The position numbers were made by a program, and so were the translations under genes. From positions 95,574 to 159,573 of the forward strand of contig NZ_PCDP01000003.1 in the NCBI RefSeq assembly GCF_003240585.1: a stretch of DNA of 64,000 bases, read 5' to 3'. The notes beneath the pieces are model-generated. The model was not told the origin of the DNA. It was given only the letters and a program-made list of their open reading frames with translations, and ran no database searches. Origin of the DNA: Arminella tubonensis. GTDB lineage: Bacteria; Pseudomonadota; Alphaproteobacteria; Rhizobiales; Rhizobiaceae. Positions 45,241 to 53,440 of this stretch are shown in pieces; the first letter of the stretch is position 1, and every line of letters starts with the position of its first letter.

Positions 45241-45625
45241 TCAGGGTGCCTGAGGCATGCAGCACCCCGCATTAAGCGCCTGCTGCAGGGCGGCACCGCT
45301 GAATGGCTTGAACAGCACTCGACCGCCCCCCTGTTCCCATGGGGTGGAGGCGGACGGTCTCGTCTTTTAGGGCCATGATGAAGATGATCAGCGTCCGTAG
45401 ACCGCGACGCGCGAGTTCGCGCTGCATAGCGGGTCCGGTCATCCCCGGCATAGCGATGTCAAGAATCAGGCATTCGGATGTGAGGACGCTTTTTGATGCC
45501 AGGAACTCTCGGCGCGGGCGAAGGTTTCGACGTTGTGGCCGAACGCCCTCAGCACGTCCGGCAAAGATTCGCGCACCGACTACGTCATCGTCGATAACCG
45601 ACACGAGGGCTTGCTCGAGGTTCAT
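45241..45625 (-). pseudogene. Receiver-domain response regulator broken by three frameshifts
   Basis: From ATG 45625 the frame starts MNLEQALVSVIDDD, the phospho-acceptor region of a CheY/FixJ-like receiver. It then shifts near 45570 to another frame (ESLPDVLRAFGHNVETFARA) and returns near 45500 for SVLTSECLILDIAMPGMTGP (Asp phospho-site in LDIAMPGM) and LIIFIMALKDETVR. It shifts again in a G-run near 45335 to give VLFKPFSGAALQQAL (the conserved Lys in FKPF) and stop 45241. All receiver motifs are recoverable, so the gene was intact until recently or has indel errors. A histidine-kinase relic lies just upstream. Confidence 0.7.
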
Positions 45626-45699
45626 GAGCCTCGCTGAATTCTGGCCATATCCTTTGACCCGATCCCGCCCAACGCCGCTGAGCCTCCCTTCGTGCTTGT

Positions 45700-45880
45700 A
45701 ATATTCGGAGAAGGCGTTCGTGCTGACCATTGCTCGCGGGCAGGTGCCGGCGTTGGTGACAATTCCCGGCAGTGGCTGGCGCGATGCGCGATCAAGGCGG
45801 TCAGCGCACCGAGGCTTGTCACTTTGGCGGCGCATGCGAGATCGAGCGTGCCTTGCCGAGTGCCTCCCCTGACAGACGGC
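45700..45880 (-). pseudogene. Histidine-kinase dimerisation-domain relic
   Basis: Two overlapping frames encode AKVTSLGALTALIAH and QPLPGIVTNAGTC, which together resemble the H-box of FixL/NodV-like sensor kinases (TSLGALTASIAHEVNQPLSGIVTNA). The H of LIAH would be the phospho-site. No other kinase motif (N, G1, G2 boxes) is found nearby. It is a heavily truncated sensor, probably once paired with the response regulator at 45241-45625. Confidence 0.5.
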
Positions 45881-46056
45881 CGATATCCACGTCCGTAGCC
45901 GTCCTAAACCCAAAGTATACTATGCCTTGGTATCGGTTCCCAGCGCTGAGGCCTGGATCGTGCCGTGCCAATACCCAAGCGAAGTGGCGTCCGGGCCCTG
46001 GCTGGATACTGGAAGGTCCCTTCGACAATCGCCGCCTCAATCCGTATCGGAGCTGG

Positions 46057-46749
46057 TCATAGCGGCAGCGGCTTCCCGGCCTGCTCGTTTACGATGTACT
46101 CGGCATACCAGTCCGGCCAGCCCTCATCATGTTTGCCGCCGTTGCGCTTCTCGTGCTCGCCATGCGCTGTCGCGGCACGTAGGAGCGCTTTGGCAAGCTC
46201 GGTCGATGAGTTGAATGTCGTACCGTCTGCGTCGACGCGTCCGGGCAATCGCTCGGTGAGTTCCTGAAAAAACCAGCCGTTGCCGTCCGGATCGCTGAAC
46301 GAGGCGAAGGAGCGGTAGCTGCGGCGCTCCGGATCCCGACCACCAACCCGGAGCCGCCCGAACAGGTAGGGTTCATCAGGGCCGACATACACACCGCCGG
46401 CGTCATGGAACAGCTCGCTGACCTTCACGCCGCGGCCAAGCAAGTCCTTGCGGGATGCCTCTATGTCGGAGACGATCAGGTACAGTCCCTGGACCGAGCC
46501 CGGCGCTTCCGCAGTGACGTTCTTGCCGAAGATGATCGAGCAGCCGGAGCCAGGCGGCGTAAATTGGATAACCCGAAAGTCACTATTGTTGTCGAAGTCG
46601 GCGTCAAGCCTCCACCCCAGGCCACCGTAAAAGCGCTTGGCGCGCTCGACGTCCGAAACAGGGATGACGACAATCTCAAGCTTCATGTCTGCCGGCCGCG
46701 GTGTCGCGGACTGGACCGCTGCTTTGCTGGGCTCCGGAGTACTGGTCAT
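46057..46749 (-). CDS. Glyoxalase/bleomycin-resistance (VOC) protein with a C-terminal extension
   Basis: 230 residues; AAGGAGG lies 6 bases before the ATG. The VOC fold is at residues ~22-165: MKLEIVVIPVSDVERAKRFYGGLGWRLDADF, GLYLIVSDIEASRKDLLGRGVKVSELF and SFSDPDGNGWFFQEL. A C-terminal part (~170-230: LAKALLRAATAHGEHEKRNG ... WPDWYAEYIVNE) is an added helical segment often found in such proteins from rhizobia. The substrate is unknown. It stands alone between relics. Confidence 0.85.
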   Translation of the reverse strand: MTSTPEPSKAAVQSATPRPADMKLEIVVIPVSDVERAKRFYGGLGWRLDADFDNNSDFRVIQFTPPGSGCSIIFGKNVTAEAPGSVQGLYLIVSDIEASRKDLLGRGVKVSELFHDAGGVYVGPDEPYLFGRLRVGGRDPERRSYRSFASFSDPDGNGWFFQELTERLPGRVDADGTTFNSSTELAKALLRAATAHGEHEKRNGGKHDEGWPDWYAEYIVNEQAGKPLPL

Positions 46750-47054
46750 CTGGACCTCCTTGAGTTCTGGCTATCGCTGCAACGTGGTGAGCCTGCGTTT
46801 ATCTTGAATGCGCGCGGAACGGCAGTCCCCGTCCCCTGCTCCGCTTTGAAATGGCCGCGCTTCCGCGCGCATGTGAGAGCATGCGTCAAGCCGATGCACC
46901 CGTCTATTGTCCTCTGGTATCGGTTCGCATCGACCGCACATGAGGCAAACCAGCTCCAGGGGGCATTGCCGATACCATCGTGCAACAGATTTGGCGCGCG
47001 CGCACCGTCTACGTGAATTCACGGTGGATCAAATTGTGAACTCAGGAAGACGTC
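46750..47054. other. Intergenic stretch upstream of the VOC gene
   Basis: About 300 bases. No gene is seen. The region carries the promoter of the minus-strand VOC gene and lies before the pseudogene at 47055. Confidence 0.45.
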
Positions 47055-47404
47055 ATGCCAGACAGAGACTCCATACGGCGCGAACTTCTTGCAGCCGCAG
47101 TTGCAGGTGGGGCCATGAGCTTCCTCCGGTGAAATGTCTTGGCGACGGCTCAAGGCGATCAGATCCGCCCCTTCAAGGTCAATACCCGCAGCATGAGCTC
47201 ACCGACCTTCGCCGACGCATCGCCGCAACCCGCTGGCCGGAAAAGGAGTTGGTCGCAGATCCGACGCAAGGAGTGCAGTTCAATACAGTTCGGAAACTCG
47301 CCAGCCATTGGTCAAAAGATTACGATTGGCGCAAATGCGATGCTCCCCGTGTAACCGGGGAGGCGCTGCACGTTGATGGCGGCGCGCATCTGGAGAAATG
47401 GTGA
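47055..47404 (+). pseudogene. Chimera: epoxide hydrolase N-terminus joined to a short-chain dehydrogenase tail
   Basis: ATG 47055 starts a twin-arginine-like signal (DSIRRELLAAAVAGGAMSFL) interrupted by TGA at ~47127-47129, after which NVLATAQGDQIRPFKVN continues in frame. A shift near 47195 leads to ELTDLRRRIAATRWPEKE, GVQFNTVRKLASHWSKDYDWRKCDA, the conserved N-terminal (EHN) region of epoxide hydrolases. From ~47347 the same frame changes to RVTGEALHVDGGAHLEKW, the C-terminal end of short-chain dehydrogenases. A deletion has joined two unrelated genes; the catalytic parts of both are gone. Confidence 0.75.
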
Positions 47405-47445
47405 CTCGGACAAGAGTTTGCCGCTGACCCCGAACACGATCGCGG

Positions 47446-47916
47446 TCAGCCTACGTCTTTCTGCAGCCGGCCCAGAATCTCGATCAGGTCCGGCGCCAAT
47501 TCCCTGATTTCCCGCAGGTGAATTGCACTCAAGCGAACGAGAACCTCCTCGGACTTTTCGGTCAGATGCAACACCTGCCGTCGCCTGTCGCCTGGATCGA
47601 TCTGACGGGCGACATATCCAGCTTCGACCAGTCGTCCGACCAATTCGGTTGCTGCATGGGGCACAATCATCAGCCGCTCCGCGAGCATGCCGATGGTCAT
47701 AGGCGCCCCACCCGGATGTCCCTTGATTGCCAACAATGCTTGATGCTGCTGTGGCGGCACTCCCGCCGACTGCGCAGCGGACGTGCTGAAATCCATAAAT
47801 CGTCGCAACGTATACCGCAATGTTGCAAGCGCTTCATAGTCGGCTTGCGAGAGCGCCTTGTCTGAGTTTTGCACGAGCCTCAATCCGTCATCGTGGCACG
47901 ATTGCCCTTGGACCAT
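47446..47916 (-). CDS. MarR-family transcriptional regulator
   Basis: 156 residues; winged helix at ~60-130: QHQALLAIKGHPGGAPMTIGMLAERLMIVPHAATELVGRLVEAGYVAR, wing DPGDRRRQVLHLTEKSEEVL. The ATG lies 1 base after the stop of the upstream marR-like pseudogene, so it is probably expressed from the same promoter at 48.4 kb. Its palindromic operator is likely the site at 48408-48432, beside the divergent ClC gene. Confidence 0.9.
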   Translation of the reverse strand: MVQGQSCHDDGLRLVQNSDKALSQADYEALATLRYTLRRFMDFSTSAAQSAGVPPQQHQALLAIKGHPGGAPMTIGMLAERLMIVPHAATELVGRLVEAGYVARQIDPGDRRRQVLHLTEKSEEVLVRLSAIHLREIRELAPDLIEILGRLQKDVG

Positions 47917-47917
47917 T

Positions 47918-48383
47918 TCACTGCATCCATGCGCTTTGCTCCTGCCGTTGTCGATCCGGCAAAATGCGCAGTGCGTCGATCAGCACAGGCGCAATTTCCC
48001 TGATTTCGTGAACATGAGCCACGGTGAGCTCCTTCAAAAACCGTTCCGCCTTCAACGTCGGCACGACAACTTGGCGCCTGCGGTCGTCCGGACAGGGGCA
48101 ACATTCCACATATCCTCCGTCACAAAGCCTGCCAACAAGTTCCGTCGCTGTTTGCGGCGCGATCAACAGCTGATCGGCCAGAGATCCGACTGTCATCGCC
48201 TGGCCCTGAGACTGACCTTTGATTGCCAACAACGCCTGATGTGTTGAGGTCGAAGCCCCGCCTGCAGCGCGGCGCAGCTGCTGAACTTCGTGATTTGCGA
48301 ATACTGTCGCGCAAAGCCGCGAGCGCTTCGTAGTCGGCGCTCGAGAGCGCGACCTCGGGTTTTTCTGTGAGATTTTTTGTCAT
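47918..48383 (-). pseudogene. Second MarR-family gene, disrupted by two frameshifts
   Basis: From ATG 48383: MTKNLTEKPEVALSSADYEALAALRDSI in frame one, then QITKFSSCAALQAGLRPQ in frame two (about 48310-48260), then HQALLAIKGQSQGQAMTVGSLADQLLIAPQTATELVGRL and the wing PDDRRRQVVV in frame three to stop 47918. It is a tandem paralogue of the downstream MarR gene (same SADYEALA.LR and QALLAIKG...M(T)G.LA..L segments). The DNA-binding half is intact and could restart, but the N-terminal dimerisation helix is disrupted. Confidence 0.75.
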
Positions 48384-48407
48384 GTGGACATGCGAAACCG
48401 CCATTGA

Positions 48408-48432
48408 TTTTATATCGTATCACGATATAAAA
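48408..48432. promoter_or_regulatory. Perfect palindrome, probable MarR operator
   Basis: TTTTATATCGT and ACGATATAAAA are perfect 11-base arms around ATC. The site lies 25 bases upstream of the minus-strand marR pseudogene start and 65 bases upstream of the ClC start. MarR-type repressors bind palindromes of about this size in divergent promoters. It may control both the marR pair and the ClC gene. Confidence 0.7.
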
Positions 48433-48496
48433 CGGGCCGATATCTAGAAGGCAGCTCGCACATGCGGGTTTTTGCAGTTCCAACTGAGGGCCCCTC

Positions 48497-50311
48497 ATGA
48501 GCGACCATCCCCTCCCACAGTCACGTCCGCACAACTTCACCGGCGGGCTCTCCCGGCGAGAGGCCGGAGACTTCACGACCGATCGCCGCGTACTCCTCCT
48601 GATCGCCATGGCAGTCGTCGTTGGAACAGGCGGGGCCTTCGCGGCCTGGGTTCTGGTCAGCCTGATCGCTCTCGTCACCAATGTCGTATGGTTCGGCCAC
48701 ATCACTGTCGTCGCGCCTTCGCTCGGTCACGTTCCCCGGTCTTTCTGGATGGTTTTGGCCCCTGTCATCGGCGGATTGATCATCGGTCTGATGGCGCGCT
48801 TTGGGTCGGAGAAAATTCGTGGCCATGGCATTCCCGAAGCGATCGAGGCAATTCTGATCGGTGGCAGCCGGATGTCGCCGAAAGTCGCGATTCTCAAGCC
48901 TCTGTCGTCGGCCATCTCCATCGGCACGGGCGGCCCGTTCGGCGCAGAAGGTCCGATCATCATGACCGGAGGGGCGATCGGCTCCCTGTTCGCCCAGTTC
49001 TTCCACATGAGTTCGGCGGAACGAAAGACCCTTCTTGTGGCCGGCGCCGCAGCCGGCATGACGGCGATCTTCGGCTCACCCATCGCTGCGGTCATGCTTG
49101 CCGTCGAGCTTCTGCTGTTCGAATGGAAGCCACGCAGCTTCATTCCGGTGGCCGTCGCTGCCTGCGTCTCAATCTGTTGGCGACCCCTGCTGTTTGGAAC
49201 GGGTCCGCTGTTCCCGACCAGCTTCCACGTTCATTTGCCGTGGTGGGGCATTTTCCTTTGCGCCGCGATGGGCGTTGTCTCCGGGCTGCAATCCGGCCTG
49301 CTCACAACATTGCTCTACAAGATCGAAGACATTTTTGAACGCTTGCCGATCCATTGGATGTGGTGGCCGGCGATCGGTGGCGTCGTTATCGGCCTTGGCG
49401 GCTTGGTCGAGCCCCGAGCTCTCGGGGTCGGATATGACATCATCGCCGATCTTCTGCATAACCATATTGCCGCCGAGGCAGTGCTCGCCATCCTTCTGGT
49501 CAAGTCCGGCATCTGGCTCGTTGCCTTGTCATCCGGGACATCGGGCGGCGTTCTGGCGCCGCTGCTTATTTTCGGCGGCGCGCTTGGATGGCTTGTCGGT
49601 CTGGTGATGCCGGGCGGTGACGCCGGTTTTTGGGCATTGCTCGGAATGGCCGCGATGATGGGCGGCACCATGCGTGCGCCGTTGACCGGGACCTTCTTTG
49701 CCGTGGAAATCACTGGTGACATCAGCACGCTGGTGCCGCTTCTTGCTGCGACCGTTGTCGCTTATGCCGTGACCGTACTTCTTCTGAAACGTTCTATCCT
49801 GACGGAGAAAATAGCGCGGCGCGGCCAGCACATCACCCGCGAATACGGAATTGACCCATTCGAGCTGACCAGGGCCGGCGAGATCATGATAGCGAAGGTG
49901 GACACCCTGCCTTCTTCCATGCCGGTGAGCGAAGCCTATGATTTCTTCACCTCGGGGCAGAAAACGCATCGCATGTATCCCGTCGTCGATCCAGGCCACC
50001 GGTTGGTTGGGGTCGCTTCTCGCGCGGACACCTTACGTTGGAAAACGGAAGCCGAGACCGAGGGAGAAACGCTTCATGACAAGCTTTCGGACGCTTCTAT
50101 TGCCGTTGGGCACCCACAGGATACTGTAGGTTTCATTGCTGATCTCATGTTGAACGGTGACACCGGCCGCATACCGATTACCGATCCTGACACCGGGGCG
50201 ATTGTCGGATTGATCGCACGCAAGGATCTCCTGCGTCTGCGTAGTTCGATGCGTTCGTCTGAGGATCAACGCAGCGCCTATTTCGGAAACCGGGCTACAT
50301 CCGAGCAATAG
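48497..50311 (+). CDS. ClC-family chloride channel/antiporter with CBS domains
   Basis: 604 residues. The membrane part (residues ~30-440) has the ClC pore signatures: KIRGHGIPEA (GSGIP position, here GHGIP), GTGGPFGAEGPI with the gating Glu, and SSGTSGGVLAPLL. The C-terminal ~130 residues carry a CBS pair (DTLPSSMPVSEAYDFFTS ... YPVVDPGHRLVGVASRAD ... GRIPITDPDTGAIVGLIARKDLL). Function: Cl-/H+ exchange or anion channel gated by CBS ligands. It is divergent from the marR genes with a palindrome between. Confidence 0.9.
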   Translation: MSDHPLPQSRPHNFTGGLSRREAGDFTTDRRVLLLIAMAVVVGTGGAFAAWVLVSLIALVTNVVWFGHITVVAPSLGHVPRSFWMVLAPVIGGLIIGLMARFGSEKIRGHGIPEAIEAILIGGSRMSPKVAILKPLSSAISIGTGGPFGAEGPIIMTGGAIGSLFAQFFHMSSAERKTLLVAGAAAGMTAIFGSPIAAVMLAVELLLFEWKPRSFIPVAVAACVSICWRPLLFGTGPLFPTSFHVHLPWWGIFLCAAMGVVSGLQSGLLTTLLYKIEDIFERLPIHWMWWPAIGGVVIGLGGLVEPRALGVGYDIIADLLHNHIAAEAVLAILLVKSGIWLVALSSGTSGGVLAPLLIFGGALGWLVGLVMPGGDAGFWALLGMAAMMGGTMRAPLTGTFFAVEITGDISTLVPLLAATVVAYAVTVLLLKRSILTEKIARRGQHITREYGIDPFELTRAGEIMIAKVDTLPSSMPVSEAYDFFTSGQKTHRMYPVVDPGHRLVGVASRADTLRWKTEAETEGETLHDKLSDASIAVGHPQDTVGFIADLMLNGDTGRIPITDPDTGAIVGLIARKDLLRLRSSMRSSEDQRSAYFGNRATSEQ

Positions 50312-50326
50312 CGAGGTCGAGAGGGT

Positions 50327-51457
50327 TCAAGCCGCCTCGATCTGTCGACCTGCAGCATTGGGCAACGATTGGGCGACGGCGCTCAAGAGGTCGGTCTGTG
50401 AGATGAGCCCGAGGACGCGACGGTCGTCATCGACGATGATCACAGCATGGGTTCGCCCGTCCGTCAGAACTGGCAGCAAAGACAAAGCCGGAGCCGCAAG
50501 CGAGGCGGTCGCCGCCGGCGATATGGCGCCGGCAATTCCTTCCGCGTCGTCAGCGAGCTCACGCAGACCGATCGTTCCAACCAGCCGGCCGCTTTCGTCC
50601 GACACCGGCAGTGTTCTGATATTGTGCTTCAAGAGAAGGGCGCGCGCCTCTTTTGACGTGGCACCATTGCCAACCGAAATGACGTCGCGCGACATGATAT
50701 CTGCGCAGCTTATGGAACCGTGAGAACGAATGGTGGCTTGCAGCTCGACCTGATGGAGCAGGCGGCCGAGGTCGCCCCTGTCGATGTCGAATGTCTCATT
50801 AAGGGCGACAAGCGCAGCCTCGACATCCCCGTCTTGAAAACCCACTCTTAACAACGGCGGCACATCGGCCGTTTGATGGGAGTTTGCTGGCGCGACGGAC
50901 GCAATGTGCGGATAGTTTCTCTTCGAAAGCCTGTGGAATAGCAGCCCCAGACCGACAAGGATGCACGAGTTCAAGGCCACGGGGATGAGCGGAAAGAGCA
51001 GGCCCCAGCTGGCGACGGCCGGCCCGCCGAGGACCGCAGTCAAGGCGGCAGCTCCGCCCGGAGGATGCAGACAGCGCGTAAACGACATTGCCCCGATCGA
51101 AAGCGATACGCCGACGCCGGTCGCAATGATCGGATCGTCAATCAGATATCCCGCAATGACGCCCATCAGCGCAGAGATCGTGTTGCCGCCAATGATCGAC
51201 CAGGGTTGCGCGAGCGGACTGGTCGGAACAGCAAACAGCAGCACAGCCGAGGCCCCCATGGGCGCGACGATCAAAGGCAGGTGCGGACCGTTGCCAAAGA
51301 TCGCTCCGCAGATCAAACCGGTCAAGGCGATCCCGATCAGCGCGCCGAGGCAGGCAAGCAGCCTCTCCCGAAGGGTCGCGCCTGCCAGGATCGGAGCGAA
51401 CAGGCGGAATTTCCAGTGGCGACGCAGCCCTGTTTGCCGATTCTTGGAATTCAACAT
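50327..51457 (-). CDS. HPP-family membrane protein with CBS pair
   Basis: 376 residues. The N-terminal ~165 residues form an HPP domain with four or five helices and the diagnostic LHPPGGAAALTAVLGG motif. The C-terminal CBS pair is at residues ~240-365 (DIMSRDVISVGNGATSKEARALLLKHNIRTLPVSDESGRLVGTI ... AVIIVDDDRRVLGLISQTDLL). HPP proteins are integral membrane proteins; a plant member is linked to nitrite transport. It is convergent with the ClC gene, ending 15 bases away, and both carry CBS domains. Confidence 0.88.
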   Translation of the reverse strand: MLNSKNRQTGLRRHWKFRLFAPILAGATLRERLLACLGALIGIALTGLICGAIFGNGPHLPLIVAPMGASAVLLFAVPTSPLAQPWSIIGGNTISALMGVIAGYLIDDPIIATGVGVSLSIGAMSFTRCLHPPGGAAALTAVLGGPAVASWGLLFPLIPVALNSCILVGLGLLFHRLSKRNYPHIASVAPANSHQTADVPPLLRVGFQDGDVEAALVALNETFDIDRGDLGRLLHQVELQATIRSHGSISCADIMSRDVISVGNGATSKEARALLLKHNIRTLPVSDESGRLVGTIGLRELADDAEGIAGAISPAATASLAAPALSLLPVLTDGRTHAVIIVDDDRRVLGLISQTDLLSAVAQSLPNAAGRQIEAA

Positions 51458-51529
51458 TGAAAAGGAGCCTGATTTTGGTGACGCTGAACAGCCCCGAAAA
51501 AGGGGCGAGACAAATTGGCCTTCTGAAGA

Positions 51530-52438
51530 CTAGCCAGCCGGAGGCGCAGCGGTGTTTGCAGCGCGAGATGTGAGGACAACGTCCCGAAAGGCGTCGAATG
51601 CCGCCGAGCGTTGGTCTTTCCGGCAAACGAGCAAAGTGTCGACCGCACCCAAATGATGCGTTTTGACTTTCGTGGGCCATCGCATGAGATCGAGAACCGA
51701 TTTCGGCATGACGCCGACAGAATTCCCCGTCGTGACACTGGCGAGGATCGCATGATAGGAACTGAGTTCCAGCGTTCGCAGGGAAGCTGAGGCACGTCCC
51801 CAATATTCTGCGATCCGGCGATAGGTACATCCGGGCTCGAGGGCCGCAAGCGCATCTATCCGTAGATCGGCGGCCGTGCGAATCGCTGGATGATGGGAGG
51901 GGAGGACAATCAGCAATTCTTCGGTATAGACTTGCTCCGCTTCCAGATCTTCCAGGTCCGGATCATACATCCCCGCCTCCTGGAGCAAGCGCTTCGGCGG
52001 CCGAGCGATCAATGCGCAATCGAGCTCCTCAGCCCTGACAGCACGCGTCAGATCGCGGGTGGCGCCCATTGTCAGGCGCAATGAGACGGCGGGCCATAGC
52101 GCATTGAACCGACTGAGCACCTCCGGAAGCCGGCTTGCCGCCGTACTCTCCATGGTGCCTACCCGAAGGCTGCCGGACGGACCCGACGGTTTGACCGCAT
52201 GCCTTGCCTCGAGCGCCAGCGCAGTCAAGCGATTGGCATAGGAGAGGAATGTCTTGCCTTCGCGGGTAAGCGTCATTTTCTTGCCTTCGCGGCTGAACAG
52301 CGCCGCGCCCAGGTCCTGCTCCAACTGCTGGATCCGAATGGTCACGTTGGAAGGGACGCGGCCCACCCGCTTGGCGGCGCGCGTAACGCTGTTCTCGCCA
52401 GCAACGGCGAGAAAGATTTCCAGAGATGATAGGTCCAA
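51530..52438 (-). CDS. LysR-family transcriptional regulator
   Basis: 302 residues. Helix-turn-helix NSVTRAAKRVGRVPSNVTIRIQQLEQDLGAALFSREGKKMTLTREG, then the effector domain. The form of the N-terminus and GSLRVGTMESTAASRLPEVLSRF resemble CynR/CysB-type members that regulate efflux or transport. It is 70 bases upstream of the HPP gene on the same strand and may regulate or be co-expressed with it. Confidence 0.9.
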   Translation of the reverse strand: MDLSSLEIFLAVAGENSVTRAAKRVGRVPSNVTIRIQQLEQDLGAALFSREGKKMTLTREGKTFLSYANRLTALALEARHAVKPSGPSGSLRVGTMESTAASRLPEVLSRFNALWPAVSLRLTMGATRDLTRAVRAEELDCALIARPPKRLLQEAGMYDPDLEDLEAEQVYTEELLIVLPSHHPAIRTAADLRIDALAALEPGCTYRRIAEYWGRASASLRTLELSSYHAILASVTTGNSVGVMPKSVLDLMRWPTKVKTHHLGAVDTLLVCRKDQRSAAFDAFRDVVLTSRAANTAAPPAG

Positions 52439-52605
52439 TTTAAGATCTCGATTTAAGAATTACATTGCGCTATTATTCTTCATATAAAAACGACAATCAA
52501 GATGCGATTGTCTTCCCGCGAGCGGTTTCGTCGAACGCAAACTCGCGACACCTCGAATTTGGAACGATTAGGCCAATCGCCAATCTGCATAGGACGTTCT
52601 TTCCC

Positions 52606-52634
52606 GGAACGTTTTTGCGCTGCCGACGTCCAAT
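52606..52634 (+). promoter_or_regulatory. Probable ECF-sigma promoter of the sigma-factor gene
   Basis: GGAACGTTT (52606-52614) is followed after 14 bases by TCCAAT (52629-52634). The same arrangement recurs before the DUF4142 gene. GGAAC is the usual -35 core of ECF sigma promoters. Transcription would begin near 52640, giving a short leader to the ECF sigma gene and an autoregulatory loop. Confidence 0.65.
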
Positions 52635-52652
52635 CGACGATTGGAGATGGAA

Positions 52653-53351
52653 ATGAAGATATTGGCTCATCAGGCGACCGAGGCTGAGCGGCCGTCTGGC
52701 CATGGGGTCGACGCTGATCTCGTCCAGCGCGCCCTTCAAAATGATCCTGATGCGTTTCGAACCATCATGCGAACCTACAATCAACGCCTTTTTCGCATCG
52801 CCCGCGGCGTCGTGCGCAATGATAGCGTTGCCGAAGATGTCGTACAGGAAGCCTATGTCAGAGCATTCCAGCATTTGGAAAGCTTTCAAGGCCATTCCTG
52901 CCTTGCAACGTGGCTACACCGGATTGTCTTGAACGAAGCATTGGATCGCCTTCGCAAAGCCTCTCGAAGGCCGGAAATCCACCTCCCGCCGGATGGCCAC
53001 CGGGCCGACATATTGCAGTTTCCAAACGGCACCACGATTGACGATCCGGAGAAGACCATGGCCCAACGCCAGATATTGCGCCTGGTAGAGCAGGCTGCGG
53101 ATGCGCTACCCGACGCCTTCCGTCTCGTCTTTTTCGCAAGGGTGATCGAGGGCATGAGTGTCGAGGAAACGGCGCTTCTCCTCAAGATAAAACCGGAAAC
53201 CGTCAGGTCCAGGTTGCATCGGGCAAGATATCTGCTTCGAAAGCAAATAGACAACACCATAGGACCCCTCTGCCTCGACGCCTTCCCCTTCGCCGGACAG
53301 CGGTGCGAGCGACTGACGGCAGGTGTCCTTTGGCGGCTCGGCCTGGAATAA
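52653..53351 (+). CDS. ECF-type RNA polymerase sigma factor
   Basis: About 232 residues from ATG 52653 (GGAG upstream); ATG 52647 and TTG 52641 are alternatives. Sigma-70 region 2 is at residues ~30-95: YNQRLFRIARGVVRNDSVAEDVVQEAYVRAFQHLESF and ATWLHRIVLNEALDRLRK. Region 4 is at ~150-200: LPDAFRLVFFARVIEGMSVEETALLLKIKPETVRSRLHRAR. A C-terminal tail of ~35 residues (LCLDAFPFAGQRCERLTAG) has two cysteines and might sense redox. No anti-sigma gene is adjacent. The next two genes encode exported proteins, and the first shares its promoter motif. Confidence 0.9.
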   Translation: MKILAHQATEAERPSGHGVDADLVQRALQNDPDAFRTIMRTYNQRLFRIARGVVRNDSVAEDVVQEAYVRAFQHLESFQGHSCLATWLHRIVLNEALDRLRKASRRPEIHLPPDGHRADILQFPNGTTIDDPEKTMAQRQILRLVEQAADALPDAFRLVFFARVIEGMSVEETALLLKIKPETVRSRLHRARYLLRKQIDNTIGPLCLDAFPFAGQRCERLTAGVLWRLGLE

Positions 53352-53357
53352 TAATCG

Positions 53358-53386
53358 GGAACGTTTGCTACTGACCAGCATCCAAT
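53358..53386 (+). promoter_or_regulatory. Probable ECF-sigma promoter of the DUF4142/cupredoxin genes
   Basis: GGAACGTTT (53358-53366) and TCCAAT (53381-53386) with the same 14-base spacing as the copy at 52606-52634. It lies in the gap after the sigma gene and about 55 bases before the DUF4142 ATG. The sequences between the two blocks differ, so the match is not a general duplication. Confidence 0.7.
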
Positions 53387-53440
53387 GGGCGTCAACAACA
53401 ACGCCGGCGCCACATCGACGCCGGGTAGAGGAGCCCATAA

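Noticed and set aside
52561..52585. A third copy of the ECF motif starting GGAACGATT
   Set aside because: The second block is at the wrong distance and the first block differs; probably chance.
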